DNA of 64,000 nucleotides from Tetradesmus obliquus (Eukaryota; Chlorophyta; Chlorophyceae; Sphaeropleales; Scenedesmaceae), in NCBI GenBank assembly GCA_030272155.1, contig CP126192.1, forward strand, positions 1,894,501-1,958,500, written 5' to 3'. Shown here piece after piece: positions 1 through 20,237 of this stretch. A program made the translations under genes and the position numbers. Under the pieces are notes generated by a model. It was given only the letters and a program-made list of their open reading frames with translations. It did no database searches and had not been told where the DNA came from. Numbering within the stretch: position 1 is the first letter of the stretch; every line of letters begins with the position of its first letter.

Positions 1-7196
<7,196 letters not shown>

Positions 7197-7823
7197 GAGT
7201 GCCTTGTCGAACGGCACCTGTCAGGCTGACCAGTCCCATAGTATCGTTTCGTCACAAGTGGAGAGCAGTCGGTTGCTCTTAAGCCAGACCATCGAGATCA
7301 AACGTTGACAAGGGCCTGACTACTTAAAGCTTAACTATCAACGGCCACGACGTCAAAAGCGTTGCATTCCGAATAGATCGGCGCACCCACGTCCAAAAGC
7401 ATCGTGGTTTGACCCAAAGGAAGCGTGGTGGCAGGGCAAGGCACATGTACCGCACTGTTTGGCGTCACCTGCTGAATGAAGATGATCATCAAGGCCTTGC
7501 GCAAACTCACGGAGCAGCAAGCAGGCAGTGGGCGTCAAATGAACGTCAGCGACTCTTCACACCATGAACAAAATAAAATTGGTACAAGGTGCAAGCAGGT
7601 CAATCATTTCAAGTAGATGCAGCATAATGAGTACTCACATGGCTAGAAGTGGTCCCCCAAAAGGCCACCATGGCTGCTGAAGTTCAGCTGAAGTTCAGCT
7701 GCTGAACATGACGCAACTCCGAACCCGCCAGCTGTCTGACAGACAAGCAGCGATAGCAGACGTCAACAGCGCAGCTTGTTAAAGCTGTGAAAAATCTGAT
7801 CCAAATGCACACGTGCCAGCTGC
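7197..7823. other. Intergenic, kinase promoter side
   Basis: About 630 bases between the start of the kinase gene and the stop of the next minus-strand gene. It should hold the kinase promoter and the neighbour's 3' end. I see no convincing ORF, only a short direct repeat of TGAAGTTCAGC near 7679-7700. Confidence 0.5.
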
Positions 7824-10167
7824 CTACTGTGCTGCTGCCAGCTGCCTGAACACTGTCTTCGCCCGCGCCTCAATCTCCTTCAAGTACTCTGCCTGCACGC
7901 GCTGCGCATAGCTGCCGCTCTGCATGCCCAGCACCGTGGCCTCCATCTTCTTCTGCAGCACCTCCATGAATGCTGCCTCTGCCACGTCACCAGTAGCTGC
8001 TGCACGGCGGATGATGGGCTCCCAGTCCTGCTCCTCAGCAAACACCACCTCGTTCAGCACGCCTGCCACACCCTGCAGCAGCACACCAAGCAGCGCAGCA
8101 GCCAAAAGGAACCACTTGACACACTGCAACCAGGCGTGGCGCGTCCAGCTGCTGTACAATCACTCACAAACAGCACCAGCTTGAGAAGAGGGCGAGGACA
8201 AAGCGCAGTGCTGCGCAGTGCTGTACAACAAGCACCTGACAGGGCTGCTGCCCGGTTGTCAACCAGCTTTCAAGCCCCAAAGCAGCAGCCAGCCTCACCT
8301 CTGCTTCCTGCCCGCGCAGCGCCTTGGCCGCGTACAGCTGCAGCACCTTCTGCAGCAGCGCCACCATGGTGTCCATGCGGTCGTCCTGGCACTTCTTCAT
8401 CCATGCAAAGCAGTTGGACAGCAGCGCCTCGTCCAGCCGCTCGCTGTGCTTGTCCAGCGCGGCACGCACGGAAGATACCTGAGCACGAAAGCAGCAAATG
8501 CGGCAGAGATGTGGCAGCTCAAGGTAGGGATGAGACATTAGCGTATGCAGTTGTGGTTGCAGAAGCAGAAGCTACACAGCAGAATCGTACACGCTGCTGT
8601 GGTCCTGTGCAGCCCATCACTGGTGTGCGAAGTGCACAGCCCTGGAATTGCCATGCCTTCCAGGTATGTACTGCCCTACACCATCTGCTGCAGCCTGGCG
8701 CATCAAAGTAGCTTGTGCTGCAATGCTGAACGAGCACCGCGCACTCAGACTGGCTGCTGCGTGACTGCTGCTCTGTGGCTGTGCTGCTGTAAGGCTGCGC
8801 TGCTGCAGCCGCCGCACCTGCTCCGGGTCCAGCGGCAGGTACCACTCGCCCTTCTCGTCTGCTGCTGCCTTGAGCACTTCCTGCAAGCAGCAGCGCAGGC
8901 CAAGGGGCACACACGGCCGTTGTGCGCTGCTCGCGATTGCAGCAATCCAAGATGCCGGCAAGGCCATGTGGGCCTGAAGTGCAGCTGCCTATACTTCAGC
9001 AAGTTGCAAAACAGGCGTGAGCGCTGCGCTGAAGAAATCGGCACCCCAGCCTGCAGCCCCGCTGCTGCCCTTTGCATGTGGTGCACCTGCTAGTCCCATC
9101 AGCTTGCTGCTGCTGTTGCTACTGCTGCGGCTGGCTTGCCCAGGGCTGGCATGTGCCCCGCAAGACGCGCCATTTCGACACCAACCGCGGCTACCTCTAC
9201 CAGGGTAGCACACCCCTGCCGCACATGCTGTAATCAAACCGCCACCCAGCTGAACATACGGCTGCTGAGTCCCCATGCATACATGATTCCTTAGGCCTGC
9301 CTAGAGCGTCTGCTAATAGCCCGTCCTCTGTATTCGCAGTACGCTGTCCCCGGCAATGTGTGCCGCACCTGCAGCACTGCCGCGCTGTCGTTCAGCTGCT
9401 GCTCTGTCTGCTTGACCATGGCGTCCACCAGCACCATGACCGTGTCCGCCACCGCCTTGAGCTTGTCCTTATCGGCCTCGTTTTTAAGGCTGTCGTTGCG
9501 CGTGGCGATGCGCATCCAGAACTTGGCGTCAAAGCTGAAGATGTTCTCAGCGACCAGGCGCGACAGCTGCAGGAACAGCAGCAGGCAGCAGCTGCTCATG
9601 TAAAGCAAAGGAGTACAGCGAAGGAGAGCAGGACAAGGGGCGGTGCAACACGCTACAACGATGTACAGTGCTACGCAGAGACAGCAGCATGCACCAATGG
9701 GTCAGACACGCAAGGTGCTGGCGCCACGGGACCGTTGCCATGCATTGCCAGTTGACATGCAGCAAAGGCAATGCTAAGGGCGTGATGCGTTCACACAGCT
9801 GCAGCTACTATTATTGTAAGTAGTGTGATTATTTCCGTATATCCCTGCATGCCCATGCTGACACCAGCAGCAGCAGCAGGACCAGCACCACCCCCACCAG
9901 CAGCACTTCTCCCACCTCTTGCTGTGACTTTGCCTCTAGCATGACATCAATGAGCTCATCCAGTGCTGCTGCCTCCTTTAAGGCCTTGCCAGCATTGCCA
10001 TCGAACGATTGCACGATGCTGAGGCTGCGTGGTTGCTGCTGCTGCTGGCCTAGGCGCTGAGGGCGGACTACAGTAGCAGGCCGCCTAACGCCAAACGGTT
10101 TGACAGCACGATAACTTGCTGCTCTCATGCTACTATTTGTGCAATTTCTGAACAGGCAGGCTGCCAT
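7824..10167 (-). CDS. Plastid-targeted conserved protein, At4g37920 type
   Basis: Five exons: 10167-9916, 9566-9369, 8880-8818, 8478-8299, 8072-7824. All introns are phase 0 and the product is 313 aa. The N-terminus is rich in Arg/Ser/Ala and lacks acidic residues up to about residue 50, as in a chloroplast transit peptide. The mature part is helical and charged: DELIDVMLEAKSQQE, NIFSFDAKFWMRIA, LPLDPEQ, LLQKVLQLYAAKAL and a C-terminal YLKEIEARAKTVFRQL. From memory this order matches the plant chloroplast protein At4g37920, annotated as uncharacterized or endoribonuclease E-like. No catalytic motif is visible, so I assign no activity. It is shorter than the plant protein (about 420 aa), mainly at the N-terminus. 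Confidence 0.7.
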
Positions 10168-11408
10168 CGCTGCAAAACTGTGGTAGTGCTAGCAGGGCGT
10201 GCGGTGCTATTGCTTGCTTATCAGCGTCGAACGGCCAACGTACGATCCTTTACACTCTGGTTCGCTGCGCAAATGTAAATGTGTATATCTTGGCACCAAT
10301 GAGGGATGTTGTGATACTGCTCGCCCGCCAGTCAACATCTGCTGGGTTCATGGGGATGACATGATTACAATGCCAGACATGCGCCTCCCAGACCTCGCAT
10401 GCACAAATATTAAACAGCAGTTATGAGTTGCACAATCATTTGGTCCTTGCAAAGCAACAAGCTGGTGAAATCTGGATGTGCACCAATGCTGAGGTATGCA
10501 CTGGATATCTGGCAGGCATGCAGCACTGGCGTGGCACGGGAGCAGTTGCACTGCATCATCAGGCCAAACCAGCAAGATGCAGCAGGGCAACTGAAGTAGC
10601 ACAACAACTCATTGGGTGAAAACAACGCCTTCAACACACTGTGCTTGCCGTGATTGCCGTGGTGGCGCCCACACTTATGGTTTGACGAAATATGACCAAG
10701 CAACGGCAAAGTGGAGCGGTCATACGCAAAAAAACGCGCCCAACACAAATGTGAAAATTGTCAAGACAGTACTTGCTACTAGTCAAAGGGTTCTGCCAAC
10801 CACATAATGCTTCCTAACACCACCGTGATATGCCGTGCTTGTGCTGGTCAAGCAGACAGTACCAGACATGATGACCTGGCAAAACCGCAGCAGCCTCTGC
10901 CACAGCACCCACTTTCACTTTTCACAGTTTCATTCATGCAAAACACCACACTCCTCAACAGTGGACAGATAACTGGGACTACAACACACTGTGTTGGCTG
11001 CTAAACAACCTGACCACTGCTTGCAGGAAAAGTTGCTGGCATCCAGGAGTTGCAGCACATGGCAACACCATTCCAAACAGTACAATGTCGTAACTGGTGC
11101 CAAACTATGCACTAGCGGGGCTTCCACACGCCACCGCATCTGTTGCACATGGCTGTCCTTGATAGGGATGACTGGCTGCCAGCTCAAAATCATCAAGATC
11201 AAGATGCGGCCCGCTGCTCCCTGCACCTAACGCCACACAATTTCTTTCACGCCACACCATTCCCACATTCCTGCCTTTGACAAGCTACTGCTGCAACCCT
11301 GGCTGCTTTAGCTCACAACAACACTATCACGACGCCGGCTACAGTGTGCTTGCACCGCACCACACCACACCCTGCAGCACCCACAGCTCATCCCCTGCAC
11401 CCCCTGCC
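10168..11408. other. Intergenic, no gene seen
   Basis: About 1.2 kb between two minus-strand genes. Short ORFs on both strands (60-110 codons) have no recognizable domains or splice continuity. It probably contains the promoter of the plastid protein gene (right of 10167) and the 3' UTR of the second kinase (left of 11409). Confidence 0.5.
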
Positions 11409-14400
11409 TCACTCGTCCTCCTCGTCAGGAGGAACGTACACGCGGATAAGCTGCGCCAGCCGCTTCATGATCTCGCCGCTGCTGGGCCTCTCGCGCGGGT
11501 TGGTGGCCCAGGTGTCATCAATCAGCTGCACCAGCTCCAGCGGGCAGTGGCGGGGGTCCACGGCAGGCAGTGGCGGCCGGTTGTCCTCCATGGCCACCTG
11601 TGGTGCAGGCGCAGTGGCAGTGGCGGCATAACATGCAAACCGGAGGTGAGTGTGCCTTGCTTGCTGGTGCTATTCGCATGGCAAAATGTGAGGCCCTGTA
11701 GCAAATCAGCAGAAGCTCCGCGCCGAGCAGCCATCACATGCTGGTGTATGCAATGCATTTAAGTGCCGCAGATCGCGAGCCACAGCACCGCCCGCCGCAC
11801 CTGGTAGGCCACCTGCACCATGTTGCAGCCCTTCCAGGGCCGCTCCCCTGTCACACACTCCAGCAGCAGGCAGCCCAGCGCATAGCAGTCCACCTGCAGC
11901 AACAGCAGCGGCAGCGGCAGCAGAAGCAGAAGCAGTGATAAGGCAGGCGTTGCAGGCGCGACACAGCCACGCACAGGAGCAGCATCACTAGAGCTACCGC
12001 GTAACAGTGATGCAGGAGCGAGATAGAGCCCTTCATGCTGTGCATATACAGAGCAGTGCGTTGCAGTGCGTTCAATGCACCCCCACTGCAGCCTAGAACT
12101 GCCTCCCCCGCAGTCCAACCAGCCAGACCATCTACACCCGTGCAGCTGTATGATGAGCCCCTGCCTTCTTTGCAACACTCGGCCCAAAACCCCAAACCTG
12201 AACCCCAAAACATGCCGCCTCACCTTCTCGCTGAGCCCCTGGTTGCCCTTGAAGCACTCGGGTGCCATGTAGGAGGCGGTGCCGGCCTCCACGTGCTGCG
12301 TGGACACGAACGTGTGCGTCTGCATGCAAGGGCGAGGCATGCACACACGACTTGCTTAGCAACAGCAGCTGCTGCGGAGGCATGACAGCGCGCAAAGCAT
12401 GCATGGGTTGTGAGATGCTACCAAAGATGCTGCCCTCAACACCATGCTGCTGCGGGTGCCGTTGATTCTAAGCCACCTAGCATTAAACTGCCATCTACAA
12501 TGAACAAGCCCCTGCTAAGCAGTGGCCAGCTGCTGCTCACCTTCATCCTGCTCAGGCCAAAGTCTGTGACCTGCACCATACAAGGCAGCCAACACAGCGT
12601 GTCAGTGACAAGATGCACTGCCTCATGCAGATTGGCGCAGATATCATTACGCCCACCAGTTTTTTGCACTATGCACAAGCACACAGCTGCTGCTGCATCA
12701 ACATCACAGGTTGTAGTTGCTGCTGCTGAAGCCAGCCAGCCAGCTAGCCGGTCATCACAGCCTTGCTGCTGCTGCCTGCTGCACCCTAACCGCACCTTAG
12801 CTGTGCCTGCGTCGTCCAGCAGCACGTTCTGCGGCTTGAGGTCCCTGCAGGCAAAGTTCATAAGGCAGTAGGCTTCCAGTCATACACGGAGCTGGCTAGC
12901 AGCACATTAGTCATTGGGGTTGTGAAACACAAAGCCCTCTGTCTGCCCCAGCAAACATGCCACGATGCAGAACAGTTTTACCAGGACGTGTACACCTCAT
13001 GCCCCAGAGAGTGGCCATGGTGCTTGATCGTCAGCCTCATACAACCAATTCATTCGTCATCATGCACAGCTATCAGCAGCAGCAGCGCCGCGCCCACCTG
13101 TGCACGATGCTGGGGTGCATGTGCCACAGCGCGGACGCGATGCCCAGGCCGATGCCCAGCGTGTGGCGCAGCGGCAGCCCCGTGCCCCACTTGCGCTTGT
13201 AATGGCCGATCATCTGCGGCAGCAGCGGCAGCGGCAGCAGCAGCATCAAGCACACACCATATCGTACGGCCCCACCTTGTCCAGACACAGCTGCAACGCA
13301 GCGTTAGCCACACGCACAGGCTGCTGCGTGCCGCGCCTTGTCCATGTAAGCACCAAGCACACCGCTGCTGCTGCTGCTGCTGCACGCTCACCTTGTCCAG
13401 GCTGCACATGCACAGCTCTGTCACGATGAAGGGGTTGGAGCCCTCCAGGTTGCCGCCAAAGCACTTCACGATATTGGCGTGCTCCAGCTTGGCCATGATG
13501 CTCAGCTCCTCCTGAGGGGCGCAAGCAGCACAGCAGGGGCAGCACCACACCCGTACAACATCACCAGCAGTGTAGGCTGAGCTAGGCAGCCATTAGGTTC
13601 TGAGCAAGGTGATTATGCTGCTAAAAAGAGAAGACCAGTGCCGCAAGACGCCGCAGTGCGACATCACTGATGTATGCAGACCCCAAGCACAGTGAGCAGG
13701 TGCAAGTGTGCCGCTGGCTCATCACATGCTGCTGCTGCCTGCCTGCTGCACAGTAACACCAACATAAACACATGCTCCCACCTTGAAGGAGCGTAGCCTT
13801 GCATTTACCATGTTGAATTCATTGTTATGCACCCACCTTGAAGGAGCGCAGCGTCTCAGGATCGGCTGAGCGCAGGTCGGGGTCGGTGAGCATCTTCACA
13901 GCCACGGGGTTGCGCCCGCGGTACAGCGCGCGGTGCACCTGCACAGGGGCAGCAGGAGATAAGGTGACAAACATCAGCATTGGACGTGCAAGAATGTACG
14001 CAGAGCAGCAGCGTACTGGTGCAGCGCTTGTCCAGGGTCAAGATCAGGATGGTCCTACTGATAGGATCCCCAAACAGGGGTGGTCATGGGATCAGGCTGA
14101 AATGCGCTGCCGACAGCCCAGCCATCATCATCTCCATCTTGTACCACTTGCAGTGCAGCGGGCCCTGCACCTCCAGCAAACCCTAATCCTCCAGCAGTTC
14201 TCACCTGCCCGAACGCGCCCTGCCCCAGGAAGCTGTTGCTGGGGAAGGCCAGGTCCCTGTTTGCATCAATGGCCATGTCCACACCCGCCATGGGCTTGTC
14301 ACTGGGCAGCACAATCTGAGCCAGCACCTCGGGGCGCGGCGGCGGCGCAGGCACCAGCAGCAGCAGCGTCACGGGCTGGCTCGCATCCTCCTCATTCACC

Positions 14401-17400
14401 TGTGTTGACAGTGTGTGGTGGGAGGTGTGAGGCGGAGCACATCAGTGGTGTCGAAGGGTGGAATGTAGGGCAGCTTCAGCACAGGGCGGCGTCCGCTGAT
14501 GGCAGCCCAATGCATGTCATCAGTATGTTGACATGTCAATGCAGCGGCAGACAGGTTTCATTGATGCCTATGTGTCCCATGGTGCAGTCCCCACCTGCTG
14601 TGTACTACCAGTCAGCAGCTGACACACATCACCCACCCATCCACACACGCGGCGGCCGCACCTGCAGCAGCACCCTCACAGCCTTGCCCCTGTCAAACTC
14701 CCAGTTGGGGTCCAGGCAGGGCCCAGACAGGTGGCGCGTGGCAGGCGGCGCAACGCTCTGCGTCACATACATCATGCGGTCGGAGCCGAGCCGTGATGAG
14801 GCACTGCTGGCGGCGCCGCTTGGGGGCCGACCAGCAGCAGCAGCAGCAGCGCTTGATGCGCCAGGCGTGCCGCTGGAGCCGGCGGCATGGTGGTCTGTGC
14901 CTGCAAGCAGCAGCAGCAGGCGACGAAAGTGCAGGGTGCAAAGACAGATGTAGACACCGTTAACAGGCCCTGTTAGGGCGGCACAGTATCAGGTGCTGTG
15001 GCTGCCATGTGGCTGCCATGTGGCACTGGGCTGCCCTGCTGCCAAGAAGACTTCACCTCGAGTGCACATGCATACAACACCTCAAGGGCGAGTACTGTAC
15101 TGCAGCAGCTATCACTGCTTCTGCACATGCACTGTCAAGCTGGCAAGGTTCTGGCTTCATTGCACCCAACCAGCCATCTCACCTGCCCATGAAGACATGC
15201 CAGTGAGCCCAGACAGGCCAGACATCTGCGTGTCACCCAGCCCACTGTAGCCGGAGCCACTGCCATCTTCACCCCCGCCCCTGCCTGCGCTGCCGTACAC
15301 ACCATTCGACAGCTGCGTCACCAGCCCACTGATCCAGCTGACCCTGCTGCCGCGCTTGCTGTCACTGTCTGAGCTGGCATAGCCGTGCGGCCTGGCATGG
15401 TCCTTGCTGCCCGGCGTGGGAGGTCCCCTGTTCAAACCCTGCGACACTGCACTGCTGGGGGTTGTGGCGCCGCTGGTTGCCACGTGCAGGGCATTTGGAG
15501 CTGCTGCTGCTGCTGCTGAGCCCTCTGCTTTGTGCGACTGCTGCTGCTGCTGGCTGTGGCTTTGCCCGTTTGCCAGCGCCCGGGTGAGTGTGCCAGACAT
15601 CTCATCCACCCTGTGCAGCACGCCCACATCTGCTGCGCCCCCGTGCTTGCCAAACAGCGCTGCTGGGCCATACACGGCCGAGGGAGGCTCGTAGTTTACA
15701 GATGGCTCGGTGGAAGCCAGCGGAGGAAGGTAGTTGGTGTTGTGCGCAAAGGGGCTCGACAGGATGCGGGCAACGGGCGGCCTGTGGGGATCATCGCCAC
15801 CTGGCAGCGGCTGCGGCTGCTGGGGGTGCTGCTGCTGCTGGTGGTGCTGCTCTTTACCTTCAACCATGGTCGGCAGCGCGGGTGCAGCAGCAGCAATGCC
15901 GCGGCCTGATCCTGAGCCGCCAACGCGCTTGCCAGTCTCCCACTTGGCAGCGAGAGATGCAGCACGCGCCTCCGCCTCTGCTGCTGCCGCTGCATGCAGC
16001 TCATTGCGCGACGCAATCGCGGCATGGGCAGCGCCGCTGCCGCTGCTGCCTGTGCTTCCGGCGGGCGCGCTGCGCGGCTGCAGCGCTCCAGGCAGCAGCG
16101 GCAGGGTCGACTGCTGAGAGCTGACTGCCATGCTGCCGTCATTATTGAACCCGGCACTGTCACTGTATGAAGAGAAGAGTGCGCTGCCAGGTGCTGCTGC
16201 GGCATCCTTGGAATGCACGTGGCCCACATGGATAGCGCCAGCAGATGCTGCTGGCAGGCCTGCAGCATAGTGGCCGGCACCATACCTCTCCGGCAGTTGC
16301 AGCATAGCCGGCTTCGCACCAACACCAGCTGCATACTGGCTATGCGGAACACCTGGCAGATGACCGCCGTGCTGCATGCCGCCGCTGCGGAATGCGCTGT
16401 CACGATCATGTGATGGAGCTGCGCCAAACTCAACATCACCTGACACGAAGGGGTACTGTGCGGATGAATAGCCGCCGCTGCCGCTGCCGGGGGGAGGCAT
16501 ATCATGCACCCCTGGTATAGAGTTGGCCCACTGCAGTGCGCTGCTCTTGAGTGCGCGCTTGCGTGAGCGGCGGTGAATCAAAAAGCCTGCGAGAGCCGCT
16601 GCGAGCACCACAGCTGCCACAACAGGCACGACGACGGCTACAATCGGCGGTTTGTTGCTGCCACTGCTGGTGCTGGTGGCGGCTGCTGGGGTGCCTGCGC
16701 CTGCTGCTGCTGCTGGCGCTGCCAAGATAACAGGGCTGCTGGGGGCCCTGGAGGTGTCAACTGGAACTGCTGCCGCTGCTGGGCTGCTGGTTGCGGGTGG
16801 AGGTATCACTGCTGGCAGGTAGTTGCCTGGAGTTGGCGCCGCAGCAGGTGTTGCTGTGGTGGAAGGAGGCAGGAACAGCCCGGGACTTGCAACTGGCTTG
16901 GGCGACTGTGACGGCAACACTGCAGGCGAAGATGCGGCAGCAGCAGGACTGACCCTGCTGACGCCAGCTGCAGCAGCGGCAGCTGCAATGGGCAGCACCG
17001 GCGGGTTGGTTGCTGCTACAGCCGGCTGTGCCTCGGCAGTGCCAGGCGGGCAGAAGTCCCACAGCAACTCCCCAGTCTGGTCAGCAGTGCCGGCCGGCTG
17101 CGTCTGGCAGGTGCGGTGGTCCACATAGCACCAGGCGCGCTCGCGCCGCAGCTCAGCGGGGTTGCCGCAGACACCGCCGCTGAAGCGTGTGACGCGTGCT
17201 GGGTCTGGTAGGTCTCCTACCCCGCTGGGGTTGGGCCTGCTCTCCCAGCTGCTGTTGAAGGTGGGCTTCCAGTTGCCCATGCAGAGGCAGCTGCAGCAGA
17301 AAAATAATTGATTTAGGGTGGGCATGAGCACGCGAGAGATGCACAGAGCTGAGGGACTGCGGCTGGCTATACGCTGGTGAGCGGGATGGCATTCAAGCTG

Positions 17401-19706
17401 GCACAAGTGCGTGCATAGCCCACGTCGGATGAGCCCTGGCATCAAGTGTACAAAACTGCCGGACTCGTGCATGGGACGGGCAAGCTTGTGTGAGCATGCA
17501 CACATTGCTGCTAGAGGGCTGATACGAGTCGACCTCGCCTGCACTGCACCAACGACAGCTGTGCTGCGGCCTCACCCTGCCTCCGTCTTGTTGCGCACTG
17601 GTTGGCAGTAGTCAAAGTACACCCTGCAGCACACCAAGCGCAGCAACACAGCAGAACTGGTAGGAAACACTGGACGGCATAAGGAGCACCCCCACTGTGT
17701 TACTGCAAGATGCAAAACACCCAGCACAGTGACAAGACTTGCCCCAACATGCAGCATGCATGCATAACCGCCCTGCAGCACAGCATGGAAGATGGTGTGA
17801 CTGTTACAGGCCTTGAGCCAGCTGCTATGGGGCTAGCAGCAGCATCCACCTGTAAGCTTTAACAAAGTTAACACCTCAAGCACTGCCCACCTGTTCAGCA
17901 GTGATGGTGGCACATCTCCAACTGCCGGCTGCTTTGCGCCGTAGTAGGAGGGGCAGCTGCGGGGGTCCACAGGGCACCACGCACCCAGTGGGTCCTCGTC
18001 AGGGTTGGCGCAGCCCAGCAGAGAGCTGAACTGCTGGTCGGCTACAGCCAGCAGCAGCAGCAGCAGCAGCAGCGCGGAGAAGTGAGTATATACATTGAAG
18101 GTTCGAGTTCTAAAGTTGGAAAGAGCAGCAGCGCACACTGCAGCTGCTGTGCCACAGACATGTCTCGTGACTGCCGGGAGCACAAGCACAGCAGCAACAA
18201 GATTCCCCACATGCCAACAACAGCAAGCCATGCCCTGCAGGTTGCAGCATACAGCAGCAACACGTAACCCGCAGCAAAAACACCGCAGGCGTGGCAGGCC
18301 CCTCACCATCCTGTACGACAGCAGGGTAGTACGTCCAGTTCAGCGGGCTGCAGGTGCAGCCGGCCTGCGTGGTCAAACTCACACCGCCGCGCACATTGAC
18401 TGGCAGTGCTGCCAGTGCAACCGCCGTGTCATTCGGCTGCGCAGCCCTCTCCTTATCATATGTTGGATCAGCGCAGAAGTCCCAGCCCTGGTCGTCCCTG
18501 CTGGTGACCTGCCAGAAGATGTTTGGCGAGGGGGGCGGGAAGGCTTTGCCCGGCATGCTGCTGCAGCTGTTCTCCAACACAGTGCAGAGGGCACCACCTG
18601 TTGACATGGCAGGAGCAGGCAGGGAAGGCAGCAGCGGCATGCTGAAATCTCAAAGCTAGCATGTTTGGGCTAAACACAATGTCCGTGCAACAAAGTCATG
18701 CAAGTCATGCAACATGTGTTGTGCTGCCAATGAGTCACACGCGATTCACCAGCTACACGCTGGGCGCACACAGCATCTGTCACATGTAACCAACAAACAT
18801 GACAGCTATTCTACCCCACAAACAACAACAGATGCCGCTGCTGCGCTCACATCACACAGCAAGGCCATGCCAGCATTGCATCCTGCAGCAGCAGCGCATG
18901 CTGCAGCATCATGCGCCGCCCACCTGGCAGCTTTGCCCGCCCACCTGCCAGAGTCAGCGCGCGGCTGCAGTTGCCGGCCATCAGCCAGCCCTCATGCAGC
19001 CCTTGGGCCATCTCATCAGCAGCCATGGGGGGCCAGCTGCGCGCAATGCGCACGTCATCACGCTCGCTCCAGATAGCCGAGCAGAGGCAGCCGGCCAGGG
19101 TGCGGCTGCGCTGCGGTAGGCACATGACCACGTGCGTCTTGCGGCCGCCGTTGGTGAGTGTGAAGGTTTCGCCAACTTGGCAGGTGCGGTTGGTGTTGTC
19201 GACCTGGCAGAAGGGGCCCTGTGGGGACATAGGGCAGAAAGGGATACAGGTCGGTGAGCGGGGAGTAGCTGGAGCAGTAGTGGGTTGCCAGCACATGCCA
19301 GGGATGCCTTCTGCTGTTCTTGCAACGGGTTGTTTGAGCACAATAGGCCATGCATGGCAGCAAAGCAGATGGCAAGGGTACTAGATCATGGAGGTCCTGC
19401 ATATGCTGGTGCTGCTGCTGCCCCATGTGCAGAAGATGGACTCACCGCAGGGCTGTTCTCTGGGTTGGCACATCCTGACAGCTCAACAACTGTCCTGTTG
19501 GCAAACGTGTACTGCCAGCGGTTCTGGCAGGGACAGGCTGTGTACAAGATTTGCCCGTTGAGGGTGTAGTTGTACAGAGGGGACCTGACTGCTCCAACAT
19601 TGAGGGACTGCAGCTGCTGCGAAAGAGGCTGCTGCTGGGATAGTGGCAGCAGAATCAGGCCTAATAAGCTGGCTATCAGACACTTGCACGCCAATATTGA
19701 CTGCAT
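11409..19706 (-). CDS. Receptor-like protein kinase with four Cys-rich modules
   Basis: Sixteen exons: 19706-19446, 19218-18945 (or 18924), 18597-18307, 18041-17891, 17623-17576, 17290-15183, 14900-14662, 14399-14205, 13938-13837, 13511-13392, 13213-13098, 12844-12796, 12570-12541, 12319-12224, 11893-11801, 11597-11409. The frame is unbroken, giving about 1453 aa. A signal peptide (LIASLLGLILLPLS) is followed by four divergent Cys-rich units with the pattern C-x-C...W...(C)xNP...(W/F/L)C-x-V...C...W-x-(F/Y)C, e.g. CANPDEDPLGAWCPVDP. Exon 17290-15183 carries the fourth unit, a Pro/Ala/Ser stalk, a membrane helix (IVAVVVPVVAAVVLAAALAG) and a disordered Gln/Ser/Gly-rich juxtamembrane part. The kinase has GQGAFGQV, VAVK, HRDLKPQN, DFGLS, YMAPE and NPRERPS, so it is predicted active. 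It diverges from the glycoprotein gene at 20238. The ligand is unknown; the modules look kringle-like only superficially. Confidence 0.9.
13777..13848. repeat. 17-bp direct repeat duplicating a splice donor
   Basis: The same 17 bases (CCCACCTTGAAGGAGCG on the plus strand) occur at 13777-13793 and 13832-13848. On the sense (minus) strand each copy contains CAAG|GTGGG. The 13832 copy is the real exon end at 13837; the other lies 55 bases into the intron. Confidence 0.9.
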
Positions 19707-20237
19707 CGCTGCAAGGCAGGCAGACGTGGTGGTTGTTTGGGCTTCTTCAAGGCTTCTCGTGCGGCATTGGAAGAGCGGAACGCTGTCGCGTGCTCCAATC
19801 AGCCTGACGCAAATAGAAACAGGCAGCAGAAACGTGCCTTAAACCTTTAAGCATGCTGTGAGACCCACTCTTCCAGCGTGAAAAGAATCCTTTCCTCCCG
19901 GCGACAATTTGGGCTGGCAGTAACAACGTTGGATCGTGGTTCATGCAAGTTGCGACGACCTGTGTGCACTGTCAGACAAGATACGCGCACCAAAACACAC
20001 TTCAATCCTTTCATGCTTGAACTTTTTGGCCTAACGGACTTCAATGCTCATCGCTGCATGAGCTTACAAACGGATTTATGCAACCTGACGCCGTGAAGAA
20101 GCGTGTTCCACGAACCACACTGCTTTACTTGCAGAACAGGACATCTGTGAACATTCAGGGCATTTTATTCCAGTTCTCGAGAGCTTTGAGTGAAAGAGCC
20201 CTCAATACCTGGGCGGGAGGTGTCAGCCAGCAGAAGG
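19707..20237. promoter_or_regulatory. Divergent promoter region, kinase / glycoprotein
   Basis: 531 bases separate the minus-strand kinase start from the plus-strand glycoprotein start. The sequence AACAACGTTGGAT at 19922-19934 (316 bases before the ATG) and CCTGGGCGGGAGGTG at 20208-20222 (ending 16 bases before the ATG) recur at matching distances in front of the tandem paralogue. They are therefore candidate promoter/5' UTR elements of the glycoprotein genes. No clear TATA box was found. Confidence 0.5.

Noticed and set aside
12180-12215. CCCCAAAC-type repeats as telomere-like sequence
   Set aside because: Only two or three irregular copies inside a kinase intron.
18090-18115. GGTTCGAGTTC as a tRNA B box
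   Set aside because: It is in a kinase-gene intron with no matching A box or cloverleaf.
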